Shown: positions 27,901 through 38,507 of the stretch, piece by piece
Layout: every line of letters starts with the position of its first letter
How positions within the stretch are numbered: the stretch's first letter is position 1
Origin: Chondrosia reniformis
Lineage: Eukaryota; Porifera; Demospongiae; Chondrillida; Chondrillidae
DNA length: 64,000 nucleotides
Reading direction: 5' to 3'
Assembly (NCBI GenBank): GCA_947172415.1
Contig: OX359196.1
Span: 4,404,501-4,468,500, forward strand
Translations under genes and position numbers: made by a program
The notes under the pieces: generated by a model
Told to the model about the DNA's origin: nothing
Seen by the model: only the letters and a program-made list of their open reading frames with translations
The model's database searches: none

Positions 27901-30238
27901 TACGACCAGAGAGGACAGGCCACATCACAACCACATCTACATACGACCAGAGAGGACAGGCCACATCACAACCACATCTACATACGACCAGAGAAGACAG
28001 GCCACATCACAACCACATCTACATACGACCAGAGAGGACAGGTCTCATCACAGCCATATCTACATACGACCAGAGAGGACAGGCCACATCACAACCATAT
28101 CTACATACGACCAGAGAGGACAGGCCACATCACAACCATATCTACATACGACCAGAGAGGACAGGCCACATCACAACCATATCTACATACGACCAGAGAG
28201 TACAGGTCACATCACAACCATATCTACATACGACCAGAGAGGACAGGCCACATCACAGCCACATCTACATACGACCAGAGAGGACAGGCCACATCACAAC
28301 CATATCTACATACGACCAGAGAGGACAGGTCTCATCACAGCCATATCTACATACGACCAGAGAGAACAGGCCACATCACAACCATATCTACATACGACCA
28401 GAGAGGACAGGCCACATCACAACCATATCTACATACGACCAGAGAGGACAGGCCACATCACAACCATATCTACATACGACCAGAGAGGACAGGCCACATC
28501 ACAACCATATCTACATACGACCAGAGAGGACAGGCCACATCACAACCATATCTACATACGACCAGAGAGGACAGGCCACATCACAACCATATCTACATAT
28601 GACCAGAGAGGACAGGCCACATCACAACCATATCTACATACGACCAGAGAGGACAGGCCACATCACAGCCATATCTACATACGACCAGAGAGGACAGGCC
28701 ACATCACAGCCATATCTACATACGACCAGAGAGGACAGGCCACATCACAACCATATCTACATATGACCAGAGAGGACAGGCCACATCACAACCATATCTA
28801 CATACGACCAGAGAGGACAGGCCACGTCACAGCCATATCTACATACGACCAGAGAGGACAGGTCTCATCACAACCATATCTACATATGACCAGAGAGGAC
28901 AGGCCACATCACAACCATATCTACATATGACCAGAGAGGACAGGCCACATCACAACCATATCTACATACGACCAGAGAGGACAGGCCACATCACAACCAT
29001 ATCTACATACGACCAGAGAGGACAGGCCACATCACAACCATATCTACATACGACCAGAGAGGACAGGCCACATCACAACCATATCTACATATGACCAGAG
29101 AGGACAGGCCACATCACAACCATATCTACATACGACCAGAGAGGACAGGCCACATCACAACCATATCTACATACGACCAGAGAGGACAGACCACATCACA
29201 ACCATATCTACATACGACCAGAGAGGACAGGCCACATCACAACCACATCTACATACGACCAGAGAGGACAGGCCACATCACAGCCATATCTACATACGAC
29301 CAGTGAGGACAGGCCACATCACAACCACATCTACATACGACCAGAGAGGACAGGCCACATCACAGCCACATCTACATACGACCAGAGAGGACAGGCCACA
29401 TCACAACCATATCTACATACGACCAGAGAGGACAGGCCACATCACAGCCATATCTACATACGACCAGTGAGGACAGGCCACATCACAACCATATCTACAT
29501 ACGACCAGAGAGGACAGGCCACATCACAACCATATCTACATACGACCAGAGAGGACAGGCCACATCACAACCATATCTACATACGACCAGAGAGGACAGG
29601 TCTCATCACAACCATACAACCGGGGCTTGTGGTGACAAAGAATACGAGAACATGAAAAATCTAAGATACCATTTTCCTACATGCTATATGCCTATTCTGT
29701 AAAAAGAGCCTATAGGGGAACTAAACCTAAAGAGAGCTTTAGATGAAGATACAGTAGTCTTTTCTTCCTTCTTTTCCCTTCTTTCATCTTCTTCTCCACT
29801 GGGTCAGACAGCCGTTTCTGGGAATTCCACCCTTCATCAGTGATCCTGGGAATCTTTGTCTTTTTCTTTATCTTGATCTTCTGTGAATCCTTGGCTCATA
29901 CATAACAGAACATGTTGGGTGTTTCAGAGACTAGAAAAACTATGCCTTCATTGTCAGAATCACGTACGTATAAACTATGTACGTAAATACACTCACTTTC
30001 TGACAAGAGTTCTAAAAGCCAGTCTAAAAGGAAAATAAAATATTCGGTGACTGTTGAGTTAAACTATGACATGATGAATGTAATGTTGAACCGTTTATAG
30101 AACTGACTTGGAATATCTGACCATAGGAGCGCAAATCTTCAGGGGAACATCTTTAGGTCGTTTTCTAAAAAGTTCTTCAATACTAATAACATTTTTCTCC
30201 TCAAAGAGAGCATTCAGCATGCTAGCGAGCATGCGCAT
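21946..30238 (-). CDS. DUS4L: tRNA-dihydrouridine synthase 4-like
   Basis: Ten exons join in frame to 319 residues (human DUS4L has 317): 30108-30238, 29997-30023, 24603-24697, 24340-24415, 23985-24026, 23509-23640, 23245-23359, 22926-23105, 22106-22193, 21946-22019. Visible blocks are ICAPMVRYSK (FMN site), YGCDVACTPMIVSDSFVRSK, DLNCGCPQRWAMAEGYGAHL with the catalytic Cys in GCP, VSIKIRIH, VSWLTVHGRT, IPVIANGDIFNLKD and GVDGVMCARGMLQNPAMFSG. The enzyme reduces uridine to dihydrouridine in tRNA using FMN and NADPH. Intron 2 (24698-29996, 5.3 kb) is filled by a 41-bp minisatellite, far longer than the other introns. Start at MRMLAS was chosen by length; further in-frame Met codons lie upstream. 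Confidence 0.93.
22243..22348 (-). mobile_element. short inverted-repeat element with hammerhead-like core
   Basis: Exact 21-bp inverted arms (22243-22263 and 22328-22348, with GAAAGATAAGTTTATTGG) enclose, on the minus strand, CTGATGA (22316-22322 region), a stem of GACC/GGTC closed by a 4-base loop, then GAAA and CGTT (around 22295-22302). This fits the conserved hammerhead core with H17 = U. Inserted in the last intron of DUS4L. No coding capacity. Confidence 0.6.
22735..22850 (-). repeat. decayed relative of the hammerhead-like element
   Basis: On the minus strand it reads CTGAAAA, a stem region, then CTGAAACGTTG, and ends with a block (TGTTGCTGATGCTCAAAT) that also follows the element at 32083. 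The G at core position 8 is lost, so it would not be an active ribozyme. Lies between DUS4L exons 8 and 9. Confidence 0.5.
23386..23512. repeat. 43-bp tandem repeat, about 3 copies
   Basis: The unit starting AGTGATACTTTGTAATATAT is repeated almost without change, ending next to DUS4L exon 6 (splice donor at 23508). The donor side of the intron may have been copied along with it. Confidence 0.8.
24108..24340 (+). repeat. left inverted arm (about 230 bp) with hammerhead-like core
   Basis: Near-identical in reverse complement to 29640-29895. It contains CACTGATGAAGGGTGGAATT (core CTGATGA at 24147-24153), GAAAC at 24169-24173, then the palindrome CAGCTG followed by TC, and a tail with GGTTTAGTTCCCCTATAGGC. 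It ends directly at the splice donor of DUS4L exon 4, so the arm fills part of intron 4. Other, more decayed copies of the same family occur elsewhere in the window. Confidence 0.85.
24674..29616. repeat. 41-bp minisatellite, about 120 copies
   Basis: Spacing between equivalent bases is 41 throughout (for example GACCAGAGAGGACAGG at 24707 and 24748). Length divided by period gives about 120 units. Variant positions are GGCCACATC/GGTCTCATC, CACAACC/CACAGCC, GAGGACAGG/GAGTACAGG, and CATACGACC/CATATGACC. Because 41 is not a multiple of three, all three frames of the plus strand stay open for hundreds of codons and read the same 41-residue cycle; these are not genes. Read on the minus strand, each unit contains the DUS4L exon 3 acceptor (TATGTAG then ATATGGTTGTGATGTGGCC) and the first 24 exonic bases. 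The array fills most of intron 2 of DUS4L. Confidence 0.97.
29640..29895 (-). repeat. right inverted arm with hammerhead-like core
   Basis: Reverse complement of the left arm at 24108-24340, with only scattered differences. On the minus strand CTGATGA lies at 29834-29840 and GAAAC at 29814-29818, followed by CGGCTG and TC; the left arm has the perfect palindrome CAGCTG here. It starts about 25 bp from the end of the minisatellite. Confidence 0.85.
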
Positions 30239-30404
30239 GAATAAATTTTGAATTTCCCGCAGTGGATATGAGTTTACACGTGGGTAAAGAAAATGGTGAA
30301 GACCTTTATGAGTAAGTAAGCGTATCAACGTGACTTGTGTGAGCTTAACATACTGTTTTAAATATTTATTTACAGGAAAAAAGAGTAAGCGACTTCCCGC
30401 AAAA
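30239..30404. promoter_or_regulatory. shared promoter region DUS4L / GNL3-type gene
   Basis: The two divergent start codons are 166 bp apart. The assignment assumes the DUS4L start at 30238; upstream in-frame Met codons would make the interval even shorter. Confidence 0.5.
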
Positions 30405-33400
30405 ATGAAGTACAAAATTGACAAAAAGGTGAGATGCAGTGCGTCTCGGTGAGTCAGTTTTGCGAGGTGACACTCTGTGCTAGTAGCCTTGTGCTAAGAT
30501 CTGGTTCAATTTTTATCCTCGCCACAAAACGGTCGACCTATTATACTTTAGAGAGTAACTCCAAATATGAGCTATTACTGTATAGTAGGTAAAACACTCT
30601 TGTATCACGTGTGTTTCATTGTAACTAGTACTAGAGTGTGTTCAGAGTGTAATAGAAGAAATTTTAAATTCCATCTCTGTTATGTTGATGTGTAGGTACG
30701 AGAGCACAAACGGAAGCTTCGCAGGAGCCAAAAGAATGGAGGAAAATCTAGTAAGCTATTGGTAAGGACTATTGTGATACAGTATATTAATGGTTCACTG
30801 ATTTATTAGAGTTGAAAAAGGATCCAGGGATACCCAACCTTTACCCTTTTAAAGAGCACCTTTTGAAACAAATTGAAGAAAAAAGAGAAAATGTTTGTCC
30901 AGCGTCAAATGTTTTTATTTGAAGCTGAACACTTCCATTGTGTTTCTTTAGGATGCAGCACAGAAGCAAAGAGACAAAGAAAGGAGAAAGAGAGAAAAGA
31001 AGTTACAAAGCCTGCAGGGTATCCAACAAGCTGCTCTAAAAAGTAGCAAATTGTTTGATAAAAAGGTGTGAAATCATGATATGCAGTAATAGTTGGAACT
31101 ATACCATATAGCAGTAAATTTTCAAGGGTGAAAACCTCTTCCATAGTTTTGAAGTTTATTTGTGAAGGCTACACACGAAATTTGTTCTCCTTGAAAATTT
31201 CCTACAATTATATTTGTGAAATGATTGCATTATACACCTGTACATAAGTACAATACGTAAGTATGTATGTAGCTTTGGAATTCATGTCAGTGAAACTATT
31301 AATATGTACGTACCTACTTAGCAAGAATGGGAAGAAGCAGCTGATGAAATGAAGGATCTAGGACTTGATAAAGGTATTGCAGTCAATAGATGTGTATATT
31401 GTTTATTTATTAATTAGTAACTCAATATACGTACGTATATGCCCACTTAGATTCCAGTAGAAAGGCATATTATCGAGAATTTAAAAAAGTTGTGGATTTG
31501 TCAGATGTTATTTTGGAAGTTTTAGATGCAAGGGATCCCCTGGGTTGTCGCTGTCCTCAGGTAAGTACGTAAATTGGTCAGGTACCTCTGCTAGTGCTGG
31601 GTAATACAATTGATACCCATTGACTATTCAATTTCAAATCCCACTAATGCAGTACATCAGGTATACGTATATCATGTTGCTTACCTAAGATCTCATGATA
31701 TTCAGAAACAGTCCATATCGCCTTATAGCATAGTCTCACTACATGTTGTAGACCACCAGTTACTGTATAGAATGTATTCAATTTGGAAGCCATGTTTTTT
31801 ATTTGGTACGTATGTACTTATAATGGTTTAGTTGGAGCAGGCTGTTATCAGTAGTGGCGCCAATAAAAAGCTTGTATTAGTCATCAATAAAATTGGTAAG
31901 TAAAGTTTCTATACATACGTACGTACATATTATGCCTATACGTAAGCTGCTATATACGTATGTATGTATGTACATATACATACGTATATATTATTCACTG
32001 CCCAAAAAACATTACATCATAACTCATCACATGTCACCTTCTTCTATTTAAACTGGTTGTATGCCTTCCTCCTCATTTATTACTGAAGAAGACCTACGGG
32101 TCGAAACGTCCTAATACTTTGATTAATAATAAGTGTCGCTGATGCTCAAATTGTAACCAATTCGTATATTTAGGACTATAATACATATACATGTATAGTG
32201 TAAAGGGACGTACTTATTTGCTACTACGTATTTGGCAGACCTGGTTCCTAGATCTAATGTGGAAGACTGGTTGAAGTATCTTCGCGATGAGTTTCCTGCC
32301 ATTCCCTTCAAAGCAAGTACTCAGGCACAGAAGCAACATCTGGTAAGTTGCATTTTTATATACGTACGTACATACATTTAGAATACATTGAGCCCTCATA
32401 ATACCTTCCTTTGCACCAAGCTGAATTGTGAACTCTGTATGCCAGTCCCTCCTAAATTTGTACAGAAATAATAGTGTTTTCTTGTTTATGTTAGTTACGT
32501 ATATGTATGTACATGTGTTAATAGGTGCAAGTGAATGGCATTTTAAATCGTCCTTGTCTGTTGAGCACTCAAACAATACACTACAGTAGACATACGTACC
32601 TACATACGTATAATGTTCTTGGCTAACAATTTGTGAGATTCTTTTGTGATTTGTTGTTCATTCTGTAGTCAAGGAAGAAGCTCCCTGCATCTTCCTCAAA
32701 GGATATTGGCAATACAGCTGTTTGTATAGGAGCTGAAATACTGATGAACGTTCTCGGAAATTACTGCAGAAACACTGGTGTGAAGACGTCCATCACAGTA
32801 GGAATCGTAGGGTTGCCAAACGTTGGCAAGAGTAGCATCATAAACAGCTTAAAGCGCTCAAAGGCCTGCCAGGTTGGTGCTATTCCTGGAGTGACTAAAG
32901 CCATGCAAGAAATACAGCTGGATAAGCACATAAAGCTCTTGGATTCACCTGGTATTGTCATGGCAACAAGTAGCCACCACTCGGCAGTTTTAAGGAATAG
33001 TTTGAAAGTACGTACATAACCCATTGTATCCTTTTATATGTGCATATGTATGCATGCAAGTGCACCTTCTAATCTGTTGTTGGGGCCTCTTTACCTATGT
33101 ATGTATATTGTTTTTAGAAATTGTTTTTTGTTGTTTGTTCCCACTTTTCAGTTTCTAAACTGAATTTTTTTCACTGATTAGAATCTTGCTAATCAAAGAT
33201 TTAAGCCCTTATATGTACTTACATGTATATTGTTGTTATAATTAACAATATAAATACATATATACGTACGTCATATACGTACGTAGGCTACACATGCATG
33301 CATGACTAAATAGATGGAAATGACATCAAAGTATGTTTGAATGTGTCTCAGGTAGATAGTCTTTCAGATGTGGTAACTCCTGTGGAAACCATATTGCAGA

Positions 33401-35993
33401 GGTGTAACAAGTTGAAGGTTTGTATAGCTTTGATGTTCCTGACTTGACTTGTGCACTGAATACCTCCTCCTCTCTCTTGTTGAAAGATGGTGGAGTTCTA
33501 CACTATTGCTGATTACAGCAGTACACAAGAGTTTTTAAGCCATGTTGCTAGGAGACATGGTAGATTAAAGAAAGGAGGTAGACCGGATGTTGATGCAGCA
33601 GCTAAACTGGTCCTCCATGACTGGAACAAGTAAGTAGAAGTGTGAACAGTTAATTGAGCTACGTATATATGACTGAACTGTGAACTGTGTGTACATGCTA
33701 CATACATACACACTAACAGTTATGCATTGCTGTCCAAACTCTATGTTCATCATATGTACGTACATACGTACATATTGATTTATATCAATATACGTACAAG
33801 CCAACCATACGTACGTATGTGCTTTTTACTTAATTTATTTATTTCAACTGAAGACATACGTACACTGTCAGCTGTGCAATACCGTATGGACCTAAATTTT
33901 CGCGGGACTAAACTTTTGGGGTTTTCGTTTTTTCGCGTATTTCGCGTTTTTATTTTCGCAGATGCTTCCTCACTCACGGTAGCCATATTGCGAACTATGA
34001 CGTCATCGCGTTCTAAAATGGACGTACCTGGTAATTCGCTTGCACTTTGAAAGCTCTATAATTATAGTCTAAATTTTCATGGGGCTAAACTTTCATGGAT
34101 GGCTGCCAATCCACGAAAACCGCAAAAGTTTAGTACCGCGAAAATTTAGGTCCATACAGTATTACAAACATGTTTTGGAGATTAGAACACACTGTGTCAT
34201 ATTGTTGTACGTATAGTGGTAAGATTACCTTCTACACTCACCCTCCTGAGAGGCCCAAAGGAACACACACGGCATCTGAGATTGTGCAGGAATGGAGCAA
34301 AGAGTTTGACCTAGTAAGTTGAGGTTAAGTATGTAAGTTAATCCTTATTATTATTCAGTGGCCTTTTCTTGGACATCACACATCAGTAAATGTCACACTT
34401 TTTCTGTTAAGTTGGTTACGTCACACATAGATTCACAAAAGTGTAAATGCAGTACTTTTAATTAATCCCTACTTGAGTCCACCAAGTTTGCCTGTAGAAG
34501 TTACAAATATACCGGATCTCTAGTCTTTTGATTTAATTACGTATGTACATGAACTGCTTATTATTTTTTTCTTTTCTAGGCTTCCCTAGAAGTAGCAACT
34601 AAAGAATCTCTGAGTGGTAAGCCTTTTACTTGCCTATTTGTACAATCACTCTTTGTTAGAAATACGTACATACAAGTTAAATGTAGACATTTCAAAATGA
34701 AGTAAAAAGTAGAGTTGGTAATATTGTGATCATCTAATAACATTGACTAACTATACAGAAGTAGAGTACTAAATCATCATTTTAATGTTTTACTTTAAAA
34801 ATATTCATCCCTACTCCAGCAGCTACGTACATATAACTAGAGTTCATAACCTAGCAAAACATGCTATTTTCTCAGATCCTTTGTTACTGAGAAAGATGCT
34901 GTCATTTTTGGACCATCCTTACTTAGTGATTAAAAAGACTACATACGTATATATACATAACAATGTCAGTGCAGTGTTTACCATTGTGATGTGCTTGTAT
35001 AAAAGGGTTACATATATGTACGTAGAAGCACTCCTTTTTTTCATGGTATAATAGGTTTGAAGGATACTGTAGACAGCTCTGCAATGATCATTGAGTCATC
35101 TCAGCCAGTAGATATGGAAGAAATGAGTGTGAATGAAGTGGTATGTACGTATATCAATGAATGAGACATTTATCTCAATTGGCATAATCACATCTCCATT
35201 GACTCACAAGTTTCACTGTCATTACATTCAGTACATACAGTACATGTGTGTGACTTGAGTTGTACTTTCTTTTTGAGGATGAGGAAAGTGATGACTATGA
35301 TGATGAAGATGATAGTGATGAAGACATTGGAGATGTCATGAATGCCACCCATCAGAAACAGGTACATATATAAAGTACATGTGTATAACTGTAGTTGTCC
35401 ACTCAGTGCTACATGTTCACGTAGAATTGGGTATCTTTTGTGGATTAAGAACAAAATTACAAATACAAATCGCACCTATAAATCAAGTCCTTATTATATC
35501 CCATAGGTGGAAGTCCCTATGTATGTGAATGTTAAGATTTAAATCTTTTTCATTTAGTTAATGACTGTAGAATTATCTAAGAGTAGCAAGGGTAAAAGGA
35601 AAGTTTCAAAGAAGGATTTCCATTCATCCACAGGACAGCCTAATCCTAGTAAGTAGTATCCTGTAGGAGCTACATACGTACTTGTACTAAACTACCATTC
35701 CTACCATTCATGTCCCTATGTTTGTGAGTGAGTGTGTGTGTACAGTTAGAAATCTTGCTCCTGCCACTTTTCATCAAGTTGGTTATTTGATTAGAACCAG
35801 ATGAAGATAAAGACAAGACTTTTCTGCATCTGTTTTTAAATTGTTAACATTTCCGATTCCAAACCATATATGTATATACAATTGTATGTATTTAGGCTTT
35901 AATTTGTAGTTATATGTATATCTTTCCTCTGTAGTTGATGGCGATGTTGATATGCAGGATGATGAATACATGTTTACTGAATATTTCAATTAA
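30405..35993 (+). CDS. GNL3: nucleostemin-family nucleolar GTPase
   Basis: Seventeen exons sum to an intact frame of 538 residues: 30405-30428, 30696-30761, 30812-30892, 30952-31065, 31322-31373, 31451-31560, 31832-31895, 32239-32342, 32669-33007, 33352-33417, 33487-33629, 34217-34313, 34580-34616, 35055-35140, 35278-35361, 35558-35648, 35935-35993. A Lys/Arg-rich N-terminus with coiled-coil character is followed by [28 protein letters not shown] (G4) before [10 protein letters not shown] (G1) and LLDSPG (G3). The G4-G1-G3 order is the circular permutation typical of the YlqF/YawG GTPases. The C-terminus is acidic. The family acts in the nucleolus in ribosome biogenesis. Vertebrates have GNL3 and GNL3L; this single gene may represent the ancestor of both, so the symbol is tentative. 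Confidence 0.9.
32060..32150 (+). repeat. solo hammerhead-like motif
   Basis: CTGAAGA (32083-32089), a GACC/GGTC stem with a TACG loop, GAAAC (32103-32107) and GTC (32108-32110) are in the right order and spacing for a hammerhead core (position 7 of the core is variable). It is followed by a block shared with 22741-22765. It lies in intron 7 of the GNL3-type gene. No long inverted arms are obvious. Confidence 0.5.
33880..34161. mobile_element. MITE-like element with 48-bp terminal inverted repeats
   Basis: Ends at 33880-33927 and 34114-34161 are reverse complements with a few mismatches (TATGGACCTAAATTTTCGCG and its complement). The 190-bp interior carries a second, weaker pair of the same motif and a TGACGTCA palindrome. 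No transposase. In intron 11 of the GNL3-type gene, between exons ending at 33629 and starting at 34217. Confidence 0.75.
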
Positions 35994-37176
35994 ACAGTTT
36001 CAGATTTTTATTTTACATGTTTATGTGTAAAGTATGCTTCAAATAATAATGATTGAATAATTCAAATATGATTGCAGGATAATCTTTAGCCACTCATTGC
36101 CTCACAGTATACCGTACAGTGATTGTTAGGAGATCTAGAACAGAGCTTAATAGCAGTCATCTTCAATTAATCATCATAGTCTGATTATAAGTTACCAATC
36201 ATAAAATTTATAACTATCATGGTTACTACTATAGCTATATACTGTATATATTTGGAGTTTTTTAGCAGGAGAGAAAATTTTGTGCAAATATTAAAAAGAA
36301 TGGTAAGTGTTCAAAAAAACTTCGGACTTATCTCACTTTTCTAATCTGATGATGAATTCATATGCATGTATACATACAGTACAAGTTACAATATACTAAG
36401 GTAATCTAATATAAATAAATAAATAATATAATTAAATAATTCATATGGCTCCAAGAAAGGACCTAGCAACAGAATGGGTGTATTATCATAAAGTTTAGGG
36501 TATATATAAAACTCATTTTAAATTAAGGGATTTTTCATTTAGGCCTCCGTTTGTTAGAAAACAGAGGACAAAGTCTGCATATAAAATGCCATAGGACAAT
36601 AGAAAACCTATAGGAAATTTATATTGAAACCAGGTGTTATATTGATAAAAATTTTCAATTGGTCAGATCACTTTTAAACCAACATATATCATGGTAAATG
36701 TCTATGACAAACATCTGGCGAAATTTTGTTTAATTAAAATTGCAAAATAATCAAGATATAATGAAGAATTCAAGGTTACGATTGTGCAATTTGGTGATGT
36801 ATTATGATGTTTTTGTATTGCGTCACCAACACCTTCGTATGTCGCTCCGTACATGCACAGTTTTGAGACGTTGCGTGACGTCACCTCATTGTTGCAAAAG
36901 AAGATCATCTTTTGTGAACGGATACGACAAGTCGACGCTCTCCTACGAGAAGGAGCTACCGAACAGGCGAGTTGTAGCGAAGGTTAGATAAAGCGTTTTT
37001 GTATACGTTCCCGTCAAGTTTGAGGCAGAGTTGTTTCTATATTGATGCGAAAGACTGAATTCGTTTGGTCGACCGTATTACTTTGGTAATTTAAGCTCTG
37101 TCTTCTCTCCTTACGTTATCTGTTAATATTTTTACTTGTCCATGTGTAGGAATAAGGAGTGTTTGTTGCGATCATT
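35994..37176. other. intergenic, no gene seen
   Basis: AT-rich downstream of the GNL3-type gene. A GC-richer patch at 36830-37000 includes TGACGTCA and an 83-codon frame (36740-36991) with no recognisable content. It could hold a promoter or first exon, but I see no support for either. Confidence 0.4.
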
Positions 37177-37180
37177 ACGA

Positions 37181-37340
37181 GAATAAAGCCTTGTTGAGTG
37201 TCAGCAACATGAATTTACTAATTTCCTATTTATACTGACTTGTATTCCCATTCCTCATGTATTGCTGATGAAGACCTCTGGGTCGAAACGTCCAGAATTA
37301 GTGAATTCATGTTGCTGACGTTCAACAAGGCTTTATTCTT
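37181..37340 (+). mobile_element. short inverted-repeat element with hammerhead-like core
   Basis: Arms 37181-37225 and 37295-37340 pair over about 45 bp (GAATAAAGCCTTGTTGA against its complement). Between them, next to the right arm, are CTGATGA (37265-37271), a GACC/GGTC stem with TCTG loop, GAAAC (37285-37289) and GTC (37290-37292). The arms would extend helix I of the ribozyme directly from the cleavage triplet. Confidence 0.65.
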
Positions 37341-38500
37341 ATCCATGTGTGTACGTTTTCCATGTGTACATACAGTAGAATCTCAATCTCATAACGAAAT
37401 TGCTCATAGCGAATGTCTATAAGTATAGTGAAATACTTTGCTAGCTAATTACACTCATTGATAAGTACACTACACAGTGCAAGTGACTGGCAAATATATA
37501 AAATATTAAAATTACAATCAAGTACAACACAGTACAAGTTACAAATTTAAGAGATCAAAGTGATTATGTAATATTAAAATTACAATCAAGTACTAGCTAC
37601 ACAGTGCCAGTTACAAATTTAAAGAGATCCAAATGACCCCTAGGATAATCAGTATTTTAAATAGTACGTATAGTTGCAGGCTTTGAAATCCTCAACTACT
37701 ACATAGAGAGTAGTAGTTGATACAGATCATCCAATTGCAAGGTAGAACACATGGCCTATTAATTACCTTTTCACACCTTAGTATAGACTGAAGATGATGC
37801 ATCTGCATGCCATATATCAACAAAGGTTCCAGTCTTAAAGGGGTCTCAGCTAATAACCACAGTAGATTTGATTTGCCTTGTGAGGGAGCTAAGAATACCG
37901 ACGATTGGTTACATGCATTCGCATAATCAACGGGGTTAGAGACCATTTTGTAACTTGTACAAAAGGACATAAAAGCCAAATTGCCTTTATATACATATGT
38001 CATATGATGTCCCTTGTGTAATATATCAGAGAGTACGGTAGTACTCTCTATGTAGGGATGGTACCGGTTGTTTCGTTTTCCCTATACATTGATATAGGAG
38101 TAAAAATCCGAAATAGGCTGAAAACTGCCGAAAAAAGGCTATGTATAGTTAAAAATAGACCAGCCATGCTATAAATTGGCCTTTAAGGCAAGCGACCGTG
38201 TTCCGCTAGCAAATGAACGAACTTTGAAATATCCCATTTTCGTTTTCTTCATCTTCTTCGCCCGCTGTAACTAAACAAGGAAATAAGCTTTCGGGCTACT
38301 TCTTAAGCGAAAATACTCCAAATTTTCCGCGCTGTATTCTTTTGTAGAAGCGAGAGCGATAAGACTATTATTGAGCATGATGGTTTTCATGGCCCCAGAG
38401 TCAAGCCTCAATAAATTCGCCATTTTAATGACGTCATATCAGTCGAAGATTGCGAAACCAAAATGGGTTTAGAATTCCTAGCTTATGCTCTATAAAAAGT
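37341..38500. other. intergenic, no gene seen
   Basis: No coding region supported. Short local repetition (for example ATATTAAAATTACAATCAAGTA near 37503 and 37570) and a TGACGTCA site near 38430. Confidence 0.4.
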
Positions 38501-38507
38501 ACAGAAA

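Noticed and set aside
24674-29616. CRISPR-like array
   Set aside because: Units are directly contiguous at 41 bp with no unique spacers, and the genes around are clearly animal.
25811-29655. Long open frames (up to 383 codons) encoding TREDRPHHNHIYIRPERTG-type repeats
   Set aside because: They exist because a 41-bp unit without stops is read in successive frames; all three plus-strand frames are equally open, and no homology, promoter or splice context supports a protein. The region is intron 2 of DUS4L on the other strand.
36740-36991. 83-codon frame in the intergenic region before the receptor genes
   Set aside because: No homology, no splice signals of note, and composition follows a local GC-rich patch.
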